Below, piece after piece: positions 1-11,147 of a stretch of 64,000 nucleotides of DNA; positions within the stretch are counted from its first letter, which is position 1; each line of letters begins with the position of its first letter. The notes beneath the pieces are model-generated. The model ran no database searches. It was not told the origin of the DNA and saw only the letters and a program-made list of their open reading frames with translations. The stretch covers positions 47,676,423 to 47,740,422 of the forward strand of contig CM033394.1 in the NCBI GenBank assembly GCA_019426215.1, written 5' to 3'. The translations under genes were made by a program, and so were the position numbers. This DNA comes from Buddleja alternifolia. Its lineage: Eukaryota; Streptophyta; Magnoliopsida; Lamiales; Scrophulariaceae.

Positions 1-2
1 CT

Positions 3-873
3 CATACAAAACTCCCCGACTCCGCCACTGCACTTTTCTCACACAATCCGAATCCTAACCCTAACCGAAATACTAATCGCAATTATGGTAATAATCGTGG
101 TCGAGGTGGTGGTCGTCATAATTACCGCGGTGGTCGTTCGGGAAACTACCATATGAGCTCTCGTCCGAGTCCACACAATTCGGCCGGCCCCACTTCTGGA
201 TACTCCTACCAACTCTTGCAGCATACTCCCAATGGGCCTCAATTGCTTGGTCCGATTCATGCAAGCTTTACTCCATCCAGCAGCCCACATGCGCCCTTCT
301 CTAACAATTCAGCACATTGGGCCGCCTCCACTCAGCCCACTACATCTCCTTGGTTTCAGCCGTCCACCTTTGGGCCTTCTTCAGCAAACGGCCCACTGCA
401 TGGTTCCACATTCAGCAGTCCCAGCGCTCCAAGTATTCTGGGCCCGCCTCCTGGACCTTTCACCAGCCGTGCCCCAGCTCCTTTCGGTCCATCTGCTCCT
501 GCTCCAGCAGCCTATTCCTCCAGTCCAGCTCAACCACATCAGCCCGCTCTCACTGCTACCGACCTCTCTGCTCTATATCAAACAATGACACTCAAACAAC
601 CTGATGAACAGTGGTATTTGGATACCGGTGCGAGTTCTCACATGTCCTCTCATCAAGGTAATTTTTTTAATATTGCACCTTGTAATAATTTAAATTCAAT
701 TATTGTTGGTAATGGTGCTGCAGTCCCTGTCACTTCCATTGGTCACTCATCTCTTCCCACTCCTTCTCGTTCTCTTTCTCTCAATAATATTCTTATTTCT
801 CCTTCGTTAATTAAAAATCTTATCTCTGTTCGTAAATTTACTCGTGATAATCATTGCTCAATCGAGTTTGACC
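3..873 (+). mobile_element. Ty1/copia retrotransposon fragment (gag tail and protease start)
   Basis: An open frame enters from the left edge and runs to the boundary of an inserted CACTA element. It starts with an Asn/Arg/Gly-rich stretch typical of the end of copia gag, passes a long Pro/Ser-rich linker, and reaches WYLDTGASSHM, the aspartic-protease active site (DTGA) of copia polyproteins. The LISVRKFTRDN motif that usually follows is also present. Integrase, reverse transcriptase and RNase H are missing. The frame appears to close at 890, but its last five codons and the stop belong to the CACTA terminus, so the coding sequence was cut by insertion. I searched the far side of that insertion for the rest of copia pol and did not find it. 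The assignment to copia is firm. The lineage within copia is not determined. Confidence 0.88.
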
Positions 874-894
874 CACTACTACAAAAATGACCTT

Positions 895-1265
895 TGGCAG
901 CGGTTTTTTTGGGCCTATGGCAGCGGTTTTAACCGCTGTCAAAGGTACCGCTGGTATAGGGGTGGACCTATGACAGCGGTTACAAAACCGCTGTAATAGG
1001 TCTACCTATGACAGCGGTTTCCTGAACACCGCTGCGAAAAAACCAAAAAAATAAAAAAAAATAACGGACCTGTGGCAGCGGTTCTACAGAACCGCTGCCA
1101 CAGGTGGACCTCTGGCAGCGGTTCTGGGAAAACCGCTGCCAAAGGTCTCACCTGTGGCAGCGGTTTTTGGGAGAACCGCTTCCACAGGTGAGACCTTGGC
1201 AGCGGTTTTCCCAGAACCGCTGCCAGAGGTGAGAACTGTAGCAGCGGTTCTGCAGAACCGCTGTT
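895..1265. repeat. CACTA-A subterminal repeat array
   Basis: About a dozen copies of (T)GGCAGCGGTT and its complement AACCGCTG(C)C lie head-to-head and head-to-tail. Many are paired into short hairpins joined by AGGTG(G)ACC spacers. Such subterminal arrays bind the TNPA-like protein in En/Spm elements. This one is GC-rich against an AT-rich background. Confidence 0.85.
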
Positions 1266-1528
1266 TTTTTTTCTGTTTTTTTTTTAATTATTTATTGCGC
1301 TGTCATGATAGTGCCTGTAATATGCAATGATCCAATCAACAAATTTCAACTAACAACAAAACATATTCAACATAAGCAAACATCATCCCAAACTTCAATA
1401 TTACCATCTTTAATCTCCAACAAAATATACAATTAACTAATTAAATTACTAATGACCTTACGAAATACAATAAATCAAATCTCAATTTATAGCAAGTCAC
1501 AATGTACAAAAACTAAATTACCTAATTT

Positions 1529-4500
1529 CTAAGGAGCTGCTAAGAAAATGTAACGTGCAACTTCGCAGCGTACTTCATCAATTTGCTCATCAGTATAGAA
1601 GGATTGACAATCCTTAAAGTACTGCAAGATATATGTATATATATAGAGATTAATTGCAAAGTGAAATAACATTTCAATTACCTACCAATTAAGGTTTAAT
1701 AATTTCAAAAGTAATAGAATTAAGTATATATATATATATAAGGATTATGTATACCGCTGTTGGGATTATAGATAGTCCGTGGCTAATAATCTCTTTCATG
1801 AATCTCATAACGAAATAGCCACAATCCACCTCGTTGGTCTGCCGGGGGCACTACAAAAGCAATCAAACTTACATTGTATTAGAAGACGAACTTCTATACG
1901 AATATATAATCTCATGAACCTAGAAAACGCTAACCTTTATAGTAAACCATTTACAGTCCGAGTTTTGGATTTGTTGGATTGGTTGTTGCAGTTTGCACGA
2001 AATATGTGCACAGCTCTATAAAAAACAAGAAAATATGTTAAAAACAAGAAATTATGTGAAATAAATACAATTTAAAAAAATATTAAATATAATGGATACA
2101 TTGATTGAATGAAAAACTTACTGATTGAATTTTAGCATCATATCATCTCGGTATTGCGGCTCACCATGCACAGAATCCAGATAGTAAACAATCTCTTTAA
2201 ATGGATTAATTGCAAGCAACAACCAATGACCCCTACAAAACATTCAAAAGATAGTTGAAAATTTGTTTTGCGTAGCTAGTTTTACAAATTAAAATCGAGT
2301 CTTTAGTAGCTCACCCGGTGTTGTAAGGTGCAAAAAATAACTTATTTTGTTGTGTACTCTGCATCATAGCACGTGCTATGTACTGCACTTGTTGAACTGA
2401 CGGGTCTGTTTGAGCAGCTATGGAATGTGGGCTAAGGAACCCGAAACTTGTTTCTTTTCCTTCGGGGATCACGTAGTTAAACCACAAACACCTAAATTGA
2501 GCATAAAAAATGAATTTCGAGTGACGAAAATAATCGTAGTTTAGATGTAATAAAATAATTAAAAAACTTACTTTATGTACGCTGTAATGATAGAGGCTCC
2601 TATTTCTTGTCTACACAGAAGGTGATAGATCTCCTCCCTCCCAATGAACTCTGGAAATGAAACATTCATAATGGCTTCGTCCATATATATATTGATCTGG
2701 GCATCAATCTTCATCATCTTCGTGTACTTTCCCAGAAATACAAGGTCATTAGGGAGTCCATCTAGTTGAAGATCTGCACATATGTCTACTTCACCTGCAG
2801 GCTCGGCCACTTGAGATTTTCCTTTGACAGCTGACCGCTTCGACGTCCCTGACTTACGGTTTGCAGATGATTTGGACTGTTTAAGCAAGAAAATAAAATA
2901 TAAATGTTACACACCAAAGTATATTTAGTAACCTCAAACAAATTGTTATAATTTATTAATGACTAGCTATTAATTACATACCGGTGCAGCAGTGACAATG
3001 ACAAGACTCGCTGGCCAAGCAACAAAGGTACCCAGCGCATGAGAAATGGAGAATATTTCATCATTGAGAGGGACGGGCAGGAGTGTATTAGCCTCAACTG
3101 CAGTGTCAATGCGCACTTTCACATTGTTGGTGGCTAATTGACAGTTGTGAAGTGTTCTATCAGTCTCTGATCGATTGTATAGCTGTCCTTTAGCCACCAC
3201 ACGATATGATGGAGATGAAAGTGCTAATTGACATGGAGTGATACCCTACACACACACGTATATATATATATACAACATTATATTAGAAAGTTTTGTATGA
3301 TTTACAGAAAATAGAGAGTCGCAAGTTATATGATTAATAAACAAGTTCAAATATTTTACCTCAGGAAGCATCTTATAACCTGGTTCTGGGCTGCTATCTT
3401 TCAAAGAAATGACGTCATCTTCATGTGGCTGACGCGAGCTAGGGGCTTCCAAAACATCAATTCGTTGTTGCATGGCAACCATAGTTTCGGAGAGGTTTTT
3501 CACTATGTTTCTCAAGTTTTCCATCTCCTTTTCTGAAGCAGGCTTTGGATCCTTAAAATAGTCTCTTTGTGAGACCCCAAAGCCAACACCCCTAACGCGA
3601 CCGGATGCTCTTTCCTTTTAATAGCTTTAGCCAATAGGTCATCTCGACTCGTGTAAGTTCCACTATGGCTAGTGCTCTCTTGTGAAATGCTCTCCTGTAA
3701 TGATATATTTTTAAAAATTAAAAAAAATAGTGAACCTTGTGCTTTTAATAGTATTTCAATAAAACAATTAATAGAGCTAAAATTGCCAATAACTCACCAT
3801 TTCATTCACCACTCTTCTAACATTTTCGTTATCAATTTGATTTGTCGGATCGGAACGCGAAACCCTCCACACGAGTGCTCGTGTCACATCTGTACAATCG
3901 GATCCCGCATCCCTTCTTTTATTTATCTGTATTTTCATTAAAAAATATATGTATGCATTAACATAGAATTATTATTAAAAAAATTGTAAGGATTCACTGC
4001 TAAATGAACTACATACCTCCATTTGCTCCACAACAGCATCTCCAAAACTCCCTTTCCGGTAAGGATATTCAGGGTTCTTTGCTCTTTCCTGATTGTCAAT
4101 GCTTATTTTCTGTTTATTACATTATCAAATTATTAGCTAAATATAAACGCAATAACCAACAAATGAAACTGTAAATTAAAATGACTAGCTACCTGCCAAG
4201 GTTCACCTAAGCGAACCTCTAAAAATGCCGCCCAATCGGCTTGGGATATCTCATATTGTGGAGGTGGGTTGACATTAACATTTCCATCATCATCTCGCAC
4301 ATACTTTCTGCTTATGTAGCTCCTGAAGTTACGTGCTAGCCTCCCAGCTTCTGCTAGTACGTACTTTTGTCGACTTTCGTCAATATCAAACGCCAACTAC
4401 AAAAAACAAACAATAAAGTATATATAAAATTATAATTTAGAGAATATGATAATATATTAACACTTACAAATAAGATAATATCCAAATTACCTTCATCTCA

Positions 4501-4784
4501 TCCCAAATGTTTTTTTTTGTTGCTGACGGGACTTTGCGCCAAGTACTAATGGCAATCGACACCTTCTGCCGAACCTGCACGCCTATATACCCAACAAATA
4601 TTGATTTGTTGGGGTTAATTGGCTGACCTCTGTCATTCCAGCCGACAGGTAGCCTTATGCCTTTACTTCTGGCATTGACAACTTTTTTCATAGCAGAGAC
4701 ACCTCTCCGTATGTCCTTCTCATGACCGCTATCTGATCCATATACATCATCGTCGGGAAAACTACCATCAGGATTTGAAGCCAT
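1529..4784 (-). pseudogene. CACTA-A second gene: plant transposase (Ptta/En/Spm type) with Ulp1/C48 protease domain, frameshifted
   Basis: The multi-exon gene reads right to left. Exon 1 (4784-4491) starts MASNPDG and holds the Ptta/En/Spm segment GIRLPVGWNDRGQPINPNKS. Exons at 4396-4193, 4109-4017 and 3926-3798 have GT-AG borders and keep phase 0. Near 3600 one base is missing, so that GRVRGVGFGVSQRDYF is in another frame from the preceding KAIKRKEHP. Further 3' are a coiled segment (about 3530-3400), a DUF8039-like piece (3200-2980), and a basic linker plus fold (2888-2571). Last comes a C48 (Ulp1-type) protease: GHWLLLAINP (His), YYLDS (Asp) and DCGYFVMRFMKEII near 1835-1800 (Cys), ending YFKDCQSFYTDEQIDEVRCE and a stop at 1529. 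The catalytic triad is present, but the frameshift makes a functional product unlikely. Ulp1-bearing second genes are known in plant CACTA elements. Confidence 0.75.
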
Positions 4785-4803
4785 CGACCTACAAAAGACA
4801 AAT

Positions 4804-5012
4804 AATACAGAAGTTAGATTCATATAAATTTGGCAGATTCATTTGGCAATAATAAATTTCAAATAGACGTAATAAATACAGAAGTTATCTTCATATAAAT
4901 TGGCAGATTCATTTGGCAATAATAAATTTCAAATAGACGTAATAAATACAGAAGTTATCTTCATATAAATTTGGCAGATTCATTTGGCAATAATAAATTT
5001 CAAATAGAAGTA
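4804..5012. repeat. Three tandem ~70-bp repeats between the two CACTA-A genes
   Basis: The unit contains ACAGAAGTTATCTTCATATA and TTGGCAGATTCATTTGGC. The same CAG anchor recurs at 4808, 4879 and 4949 (periods 71 and 70). The array lies directly upstream of the minus-strand ATG at 4784, so it sits in that gene's promoter. Confidence 0.85.
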
Positions 5013-5246
5013 ATAAATCACAAATAAACAAAATTATCCTAAACCACAAAATAAACAAAATTTAATCCTCAATTAAACATAATTAACCCCCAGCTAAACC
5101 AAATTAACCTTAAAATCAATCAACCCCTATTTCCCTTAAATTTTCCACAAAAATTGGCAAATCTCAAGAATATAAATTTTCTAGCAACTAAGTATAAATA
5201 TTGAAAGAAGTCTATCATACAATTATGAAATAAATTCTAATACCTT

Positions 5247-7240
5247 TCATCGTTTTCTTTTTGTCGTTGGCTTAGCAGTCTTTTGCTTCCCATCGGTACG
5301 ACCATTTTTTTTAGTACGGCGACGAACTGACGGATTAATCCATATCCCCTCTTGGTGATCTTGACGCATATACAATTCATCATCACTTATATCCAAGTCA
5401 TCGTCACTATCAATTGATTGTGAATCACCTAAGGAGATAGGGTTTTCTCCATCATCTTCACTTTCTTCATAATCACCTTCAATACATGTATTTTGTTTGC
5501 CGATAAAACAATGGACCACCTCTTATCAATAGGATCGGTAACAAAAAATACTTGTTTAGCTTGTGACGCTAAAATGAAAGGTTCATCTTTGTATCCCACT
5601 CTTTCAAGGTCTACTCGAGTGAAGCCTATTTCACTATTATCGACACCATGTTTATTGTCAACCCACCTACACCCAAATACAGGCACCCGAAACCAACTAT
5701 AATCAAGCTCCCATATACGTTCAATCACCCCGTAATATGATAAATCGGCATAGATAGGATTATTATCTTTCGCACTTGAGATATGCATTGCTTGAGCTAC
5801 AAGACTCACACCACTATTCTGCATTGTACTTCGTTCGTCTTGGTCTTTTGTATAGAATGTGCGACCATTGATACGATAACTGATAACAAAAAATCTAGTC
5901 TGTCCGGACCCATCGACAGCCGTGTCAATTTATCTGAAACTGAAAGCTGTGGATTCTCTTTCTGTTTTCTTCAAAATGCTTTCGGAACCAATCGATGAAA
6001 CTCTTATTATGCTCTCTTGAAATCCAACTCTCATTTTTAATTGGATTGAATCTCCTAAGTTGGTTCTTATGCTCTTCAACATATGGGTCAACCTCATCGG
6101 TGTTGTGGAGCACATATAGGTGTGCCTGATCCCTTTGTGTAATATGAACACTAGCTAATTGTTTTCCCATTAATCCGACTCCTTCTGTTCCCCCTCCCAC
6201 AACATGAGACTTTGGAGCTCTGCAACATTAGAATCTGTCAGATACTCTGTGCAAAATGTAATGGCTTCATCAACTATGTACCGTTCAACAATGCAACCTT
6301 CCGGTCGACTACGATTTTTCACGTAGCCTTTCAATACCTTCATATAACGCTCAGCCGGATACATAGATCTCATAAAAGCGGTCCACATAGTTGAGTCTCT
6401 CTAACCAAGTGAAGGGTAAGAAGATGAGTCATTATATCAAAAAAAGCAGGTGGAAAATACATTTCAAGCTCACACAAAGTGATGACAATTTGTTTTTGAA
6501 GTGCAGGAAATTGCTCAGGATCAAACACCTTGCTCCACATGCTTTGAAGAAGAAACACAATTTAGTTATCGTGTCTCTCACCTTTTTTGGCAAAATGGCC
6601 CGTATAGCAATTGGTAGCAAATGATCCATGATTACATGACAATCGTGAGTCTTCAAGTGTTTTAGCTTCAAATCCTTCATTGATACAAGACTGCTAATGT
6701 TTGAAGAATACCCTTCTGGAACTTTCACTCCATTAAGAAACTCACATAATGCAATTTTTTTTTCTGGCTAGAGTGTGAGCTGCTGGAGGCAAATAAGTAC
6801 GTTTCCCCTTATTGTTGGTGTCAATTTTCCTCTCTTATCTTCATTTCAACCAAGTAAACCGTGCCTTTACGCCATCTTTTGTTTTCCGGGCACATTTAGA
6901 AGTGTTCCAATGACGCTATCAAATACATTTTTCTCAATATGCATTATATCGAGAAAATGTAACATGTAAAGACGTCCAATACGGCAACTCAAAGAAAATT
7001 GACTTTTTTTTCCACCCAGTTTTTGCAAGGCCACATGCAAAAGTCTTTCCAATTTAACCTCAAGTCTCTTACATTTTCAAACATTCTTCACCAGTTAAGC
7101 ACTTAGGAGCTCGACCTTTTCTATATTCCCTTGAAAGCTTTCTTCCACCGCGATCGATGGTTCCGATTTAGCCTTTTAAAACATTTTTGCTTTCTAGACC
7201 TGTCTTCATTTGTTCATCACCAATAAAATCTAAGTTAATT
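5247..7240 (-). pseudogene. CACTA-A TNP2-type transposase, 5'-truncated and multiply frameshifted
   Basis: Read right to left, the pieces follow the order of plant TNP2 proteins. GGRKLSREYRKGRAPKCLTGEE lies near 7100-7180. LHFLDIMHIEKNVFDS, the TNP2 signature, and IGTLLNVPGK lie in 7050-6870. DUF4218 (KTHDCHVIMDHLLPIAIRAI, then VITLCELEMYFPPAFFDIM and YPAERYMKVLKGYVKNRSRP) spans 6700-6200. RDQAHLYVLHNTDEVDPYVEE covers about 6150-5940. DUF4216 (SYYGVIERIWELDYSWFRVP, VFFVTDP) spans 5824-5500. The gene ends in a Lys-rich tail with its stop at 5247. Adjacent pieces lie in different frames (for example near 5500, 6200 and 6430). The N-terminal half with the first catalytic residues is absent. This is a dead transposase. 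Confidence 0.85.
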
Positions 7241-7299
7241 GTTGATCTGGATTTTGTGCCGTATATTTTCACAAGAATGTTTAAATTACATTACATAGA

Positions 7300-7706
7300 C
7301 ACAATCACTGCGTGATACCTATTTTTTTGTTGTGGTAAATTTCTCCTACGTGATATCTTAATTGGAAAAATACCCCAAGATTTGAGAAATTTCCATACTT
7401 CCTTGATAGTAAAAGGAAATCAAATTACAATTTCACCCCTGTCAGCTCTAATTTTGGCCCTGCGATAAATGCAAATTACAATTTCACCTTCTGATATGGG
7501 AATGTTTGTAATTTGCAAAATTCCATGGGATGTATTTGTTAATTTGCAAAATATCAGACTACTGCTAGTAATTACACAATGAACAAGGCTTGTGCATGTA
7601 ATTATCCATTACGTTTATAGGGTTTACTCCATTTTTTCCCGCTTATCTTACATTAAGGTTTTTCGAGCTAATCTCTACATTGAACTTGTTTAATGTCTCT
7701 ATGCAG
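7300..7706. other. Breakpoint region and retained intron of the eL20 fragment
   Basis: No coding sequence is seen. TNP2 homology ends near 7240-7300, and the eL20 exon acceptor (CTCTATGCAG) ends at 7706. Between them are AT-rich DNA and short repeats of the form CAAATTACAATTTCACC (two copies near 7418 and 7473), partly inverted. None of the 5' eL20 exons is present. Confidence 0.5.
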
Positions 7707-8048
7707 ATATTCGAGAAAAACCCGACCACAATAAAGAATTACGGGATCTGGCTACGATACCAAAGTAGAACCGGCTACCACAACATGTACAAAGAGTATC
7801 GTGACACGTCCTTGAATGGTGGTGTCGAGCAAATGTACACTGAGATGGCTTCTCGTCATAGGGTGCGTCCTCACTGCATCCAAATTATCAAGACAGCTAC
7901 TATCTCAGCTAAGCTTTGCAAGAGGGAAAGTACCAAGCAATTCCATGACTCTAAAATCAAGTTTCCTTTGGTGTTACGGAAGGTAAGGCCCCCGACAAGA
8001 AAGCTCAAGACGACTTACAAAGCATCTAGACCTAACTTGTTTATGTAA
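7707..8048 (+). pseudogene. RPL18A: Last exon of 60S ribosomal protein eL20 (L18a); 5' exons missing
   Basis: The protein is a component of the large cytosolic ribosomal subunit. This exon encodes 113 residues from [20 protein letters not shown] to [13 protein letters not shown], colinear with roughly residue 66 to the C-terminus of the ~178-residue plant protein. A good splice acceptor (ATGCAG) immediately precedes it, at the position where the family has an intron. The reading frame is intact and very conserved, with small deviations ([14 protein letters not shown]). An AATAAA lies at 8079. No first exon or promoter is found upstream. Instead there is CACTA-A at about 400 bases. It is either the remnant of a gene whose 5' half was deleted with the 5' end of the transposon, or a captured fragment. 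It cannot make full eL20 from this window. Confidence 0.9.
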
Positions 8049-9723
8049 CTTGGTGGAGGCGTAAGAGTCTTTGAGGGGAATAAATTTTGATATTTTGATC
8101 TTTCTTGTGTGTTTGAGAATCATTATCCTTCGTTTGTTTGGCTCGATCCGATTTTACAATCTAGGTTGTTAGTTATGGAAGTGAACCACAATGCGGTTGA
8201 AAGCTTTCTCTGAAATTTTAGGTTGTGATTATTGCCGAGATTGTTGACTCCGAGGATCTGCTTGTTCTTGAACACAATATTGAATGCTATAGTTGGCCGT
8301 TTCTTTGAAAACGGCTCAAATGGATTACGTTTCAATTTTACCGGGCTTCGCTTGTAAAGGTAAGCGAAAATTGTAATATTGGTCCCGTGGGATATAACTC
8401 ATTGCAATTTTAGTCTTATTATTTCCACAGCTGCAAAGATAGCCCCATAGATTTTTTTCATAATTTTTGTCCCACCAGCAAACTAACATTTCTTGTCCAT
8501 TTTTAGTGGTTGGAACTAAAATGTAAAAAACTAAGTTCTGTGTGCGTTCTTTGCCAGATCAGCCATTTGTGCTGATGAGCAGAAATTGTATGATGTTGGT
8601 CTACATGTTGTAATCTCTTTCTGTTTCATTAATGAATAAATTTTAATTATTAAAAAAAATAAAATTTGGAAGTTTAAAAAGTGTGAGATTAAAATTGCTA
8701 ACATGATTGAATTATTATTGCAATTTTTTCTTAAAGGAATTATGGTTAATCGAGTGGACCGTCTGTAGACATATCGTAATGACAGCCCTCAATTATACCT
8801 CTAGCATTAAAGCCTACAACGGCTGAAGCTGTGCTAGAGCTTATGTATAGGCCATTATTTGAGCTAGATTTAACAATTAATTACACTTTGTAATAGTACT
8901 AACTTAACATAACTAATGGAGAATTAATTAGACATTTAGTTAGTCCCAGTTAAACCTTTAATTGTTTATACTTACAATGTCCCATGGATGGTCCAAAGCG
9001 TGCAATAAGAAGACAGAATTGTAATCTATAATATTTCAGTACTACATGCCATATTATCTGTAAATGACTAAATTATAGTATATATTTGCTAATAACAATA
9101 GTGATAATAATAAAAGAATTAATATTTTCTTGCCCTTTAATCCTTGCATCTCATCAACATGGAATCACCATCGACATGTTACACATCAATTTTGGTGCAT
9201 TGTTAGCTAGTCTTGATAGAATTCAAAAGTGGGCCTTACGCGCTCAATAGAACAGATGTCTCATACTGGCCTGTACAAGAATTGGCTGAGATAACCTCTG
9301 GAGATCTTTGCCATGCAAACTTTTACGTATAATAAAGAATGTTCGTCATTTAAATATTGGTATCGACTCTTGCGGGGACGTGGCCTGCAGGGTCTAGGGT
9401 TCGGGGGAGCGAATACAAAAAAGGATTCAAACTAGATATTTTTAAAATTTTGGGTTGGGGGGAGGGGGGTTAAAATTTCAAATTTCAAAAGTTCATAGGG
9501 CAAAAATTTAATTTTCTCAAAGTTTAGGCGGGGCTGGTGCCCCTACTAGCCCTGTGGCTCCGCCTCTGGACTCATGTAGCTAGTATCATTTCCAACTTTA
9601 ACGTGGATTCAAGCCAGGTTATCCCCAATGTGTACCTAGCCTTTAAAAACAAAACAAAAAATAAAATAAAGAATGTTAGTGATGTATTGTAGGATGGCAG
9701 CCTCAATGACCACTCTTTAAGTG
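8049..9723. other. Intergenic; 3' flank of eL20 exon and degraded repeats
   Basis: No gene was recognised. About 8340-8530 resembles the ends of the TTGCAATATTAGTC foldback family seen at 30.3, 31.5 and 60.8 kb. 9370-9560 is G-rich and ends CCTGTGGCTCCGCCTCTGGA, a terminus-like sequence common at plant transposon ends, but I could not find its partner. Confidence 0.45.
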
Positions 9724-9959
9724 ATGAGGAGCTAGGTCAATATATGTTGGCTCAGTTGGTAAGGAACGTGTCACTTCTTGTTAGAAGGTTGTAAGTTCGA
9801 TTTCCTCTGCTGATGTAAAGGAGATGTTGCTGGGCGATCTGTAGTACATCTGTAAATGACTTTGGTCCCAGAGACATATCCTAGCCCGTGGATGTTGGTG
9901 ATCGAATCCGACTCTTCCTAAACTTTTTGTACCAAAAAGAAAAACAAATGAGGAACTAG
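9724..9959 (+). mobile_element. tRNA-derived SINE with 12-bp target-site duplication
   Basis: The body at 9736-9947 has a Pol III A box (TGGCTCAGTTGGTA, 9748-9761) and B box (GTAAGTTCGATTTCC, about 9791-9805) spaced as in a tRNA gene. It ends in an A-rich tail (ACCAAAAAGAAAAACAA). It is bracketed by ATGAGGAGCTAG (9724-9735) and ATGAGGAACTAG (9948-9959), a target-site duplication with one mismatch. Confidence 0.88.
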
Positions 9960-11020
9960 AAAACCTAGTACCACTCAAACTCACCTACTTCCATTCTTCT
10001 CTATGAAATTCTAATTCGGCACTGCTTTTACTTTATGGACAAAGGCACTTTCATTTGTTTGTTTTAAGTTGTTAGGTCATAGATTTATACAAGAAATTTA
10101 ATAATTAAATAAATCATAAATCATCACATAAAAATTCCTCAACATCCACCAAATTTTTTAGCTAGTGTAAATATTAAGAGTTTGAGCATCTGTAAAGCTA
10201 TAGAACTTTATCAAATTTATCAGCTACCAATATGTGTGTGTTTATATATATAAGAATTTTATTTTAGTTTGGCTTAAGTTACACATGACTTGCTTTTAGA
10301 AAGTCTTTTGTATTTACTTAATTTTTCAAATAAAAAGATACTCAACAAAAATGTAAAAAAGGTGTCACATATATATATTTAATTGAAAACTTTGCATAAT
10401 GATGCCTTGTTAACTTCCACTAACCTACAAGCCTTTTACCTTTTGGATCACATAATTAAAAAGCAAAGAGCTTTCCAACAATGAACATACATCAACTAGA
10501 TGAGCTACCAATAATTATTCAATAAAAAGGAACTAATTACTACTATTTTTTAAATAGCTTCCCAACAAATGATATGCATTGCCATCTTGATCATATATTC
10601 TTGGCCGGTTTCGAAACATCTTCACTGCCCAAGCCCAAAATGTGGGGTCCAGTTACGAGTTTTATACATGATTGATTGAGATGTATCGAAACAGATTAAG
10701 AATCACTCCGTCACTGGATATAATATAGGTTATCTCATCATAGTTATTTAGATGGTCTTAATTTATAGTTCCATTTTTTGTGTTTTGTAAGAGAGTAGTA
10801 CTCCTTATTTTTGTGCTTTTTTAGAATTGCTTGTGAGAGAGTTAGATCTCCTTATTTATCACTTTATTTTTTGGATGATATAAATAAGGGATGAGGGGCC
10901 CGACCACACCCTCCCCTATTAGGATGGTTTTATTTAAAAAAAAAAAAACAAAAAAAGAAGCTAGAAAAAGGAAGGGTAGTTTTGTAATTTGAAGCCAATA
11001 TCATGGCTATTTTCTGTAAC
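9960..11020. other. Intergenic, upstream of polygalacturonase
   Basis: AT-rich DNA with short homopolymers (for example a poly-A near 10940). No coding sequence or clear transposon ends are seen. Confidence 0.5.
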
Positions 11021-11036
11021 ATGCAACTATATAAAC
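10993..11036 (+). promoter_or_regulatory. Probable core promoter of the polygalacturonase gene
   Basis: A CCAAT element (about 10994) and a TATA box (CTATATAAAC, 11027-11036) lie about 115 bases before the ATG at 11148, giving a short plausible 5' leader. Confidence 0.6.
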
Positions 11037-11147
11037 TGTCACTAACCACCTCAAAACAAAGTACCACCTGAAACTCATTTCATTTAAGCAGCAATTCCTG
11101 TAGCATAAATTATATATATAAAATAGATTTAATTTTTTTTCCTTAAG

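Larger units (their letters stand above)
871..7300 (-). mobile_element. CACTA-A: degenerate autonomous-type CACTA (En/Spm) transposon, 3' end intact, 5' end lost
   Basis: The element begins at 874 with CACTACTACAAAAA, a classical CACTA terminus, right after a putative ACC target triplet (871-873). Next come about 390 bases dense in the subterminal motif GGCAGCGGTT in both orientations (895-1265), the expected transposase-binding region. Two transposase genes follow on the minus strand. A matching second terminus (TTTTTGTAGTAGTG on the plus strand) was not found anywhere up to the eL20 fragment at 7707. The homology fades near 7240-7300, inside the transposase gene, so the 5' part of the element is deleted. 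The right-hand coordinate is approximate. Confidence 0.85.

Noticed and set aside
8123..8335. 70-residue minus-strand open frame
   Set aside because: It lies in the 3' flank of the eL20 exon, has no recognisable family, and is at a chance length.
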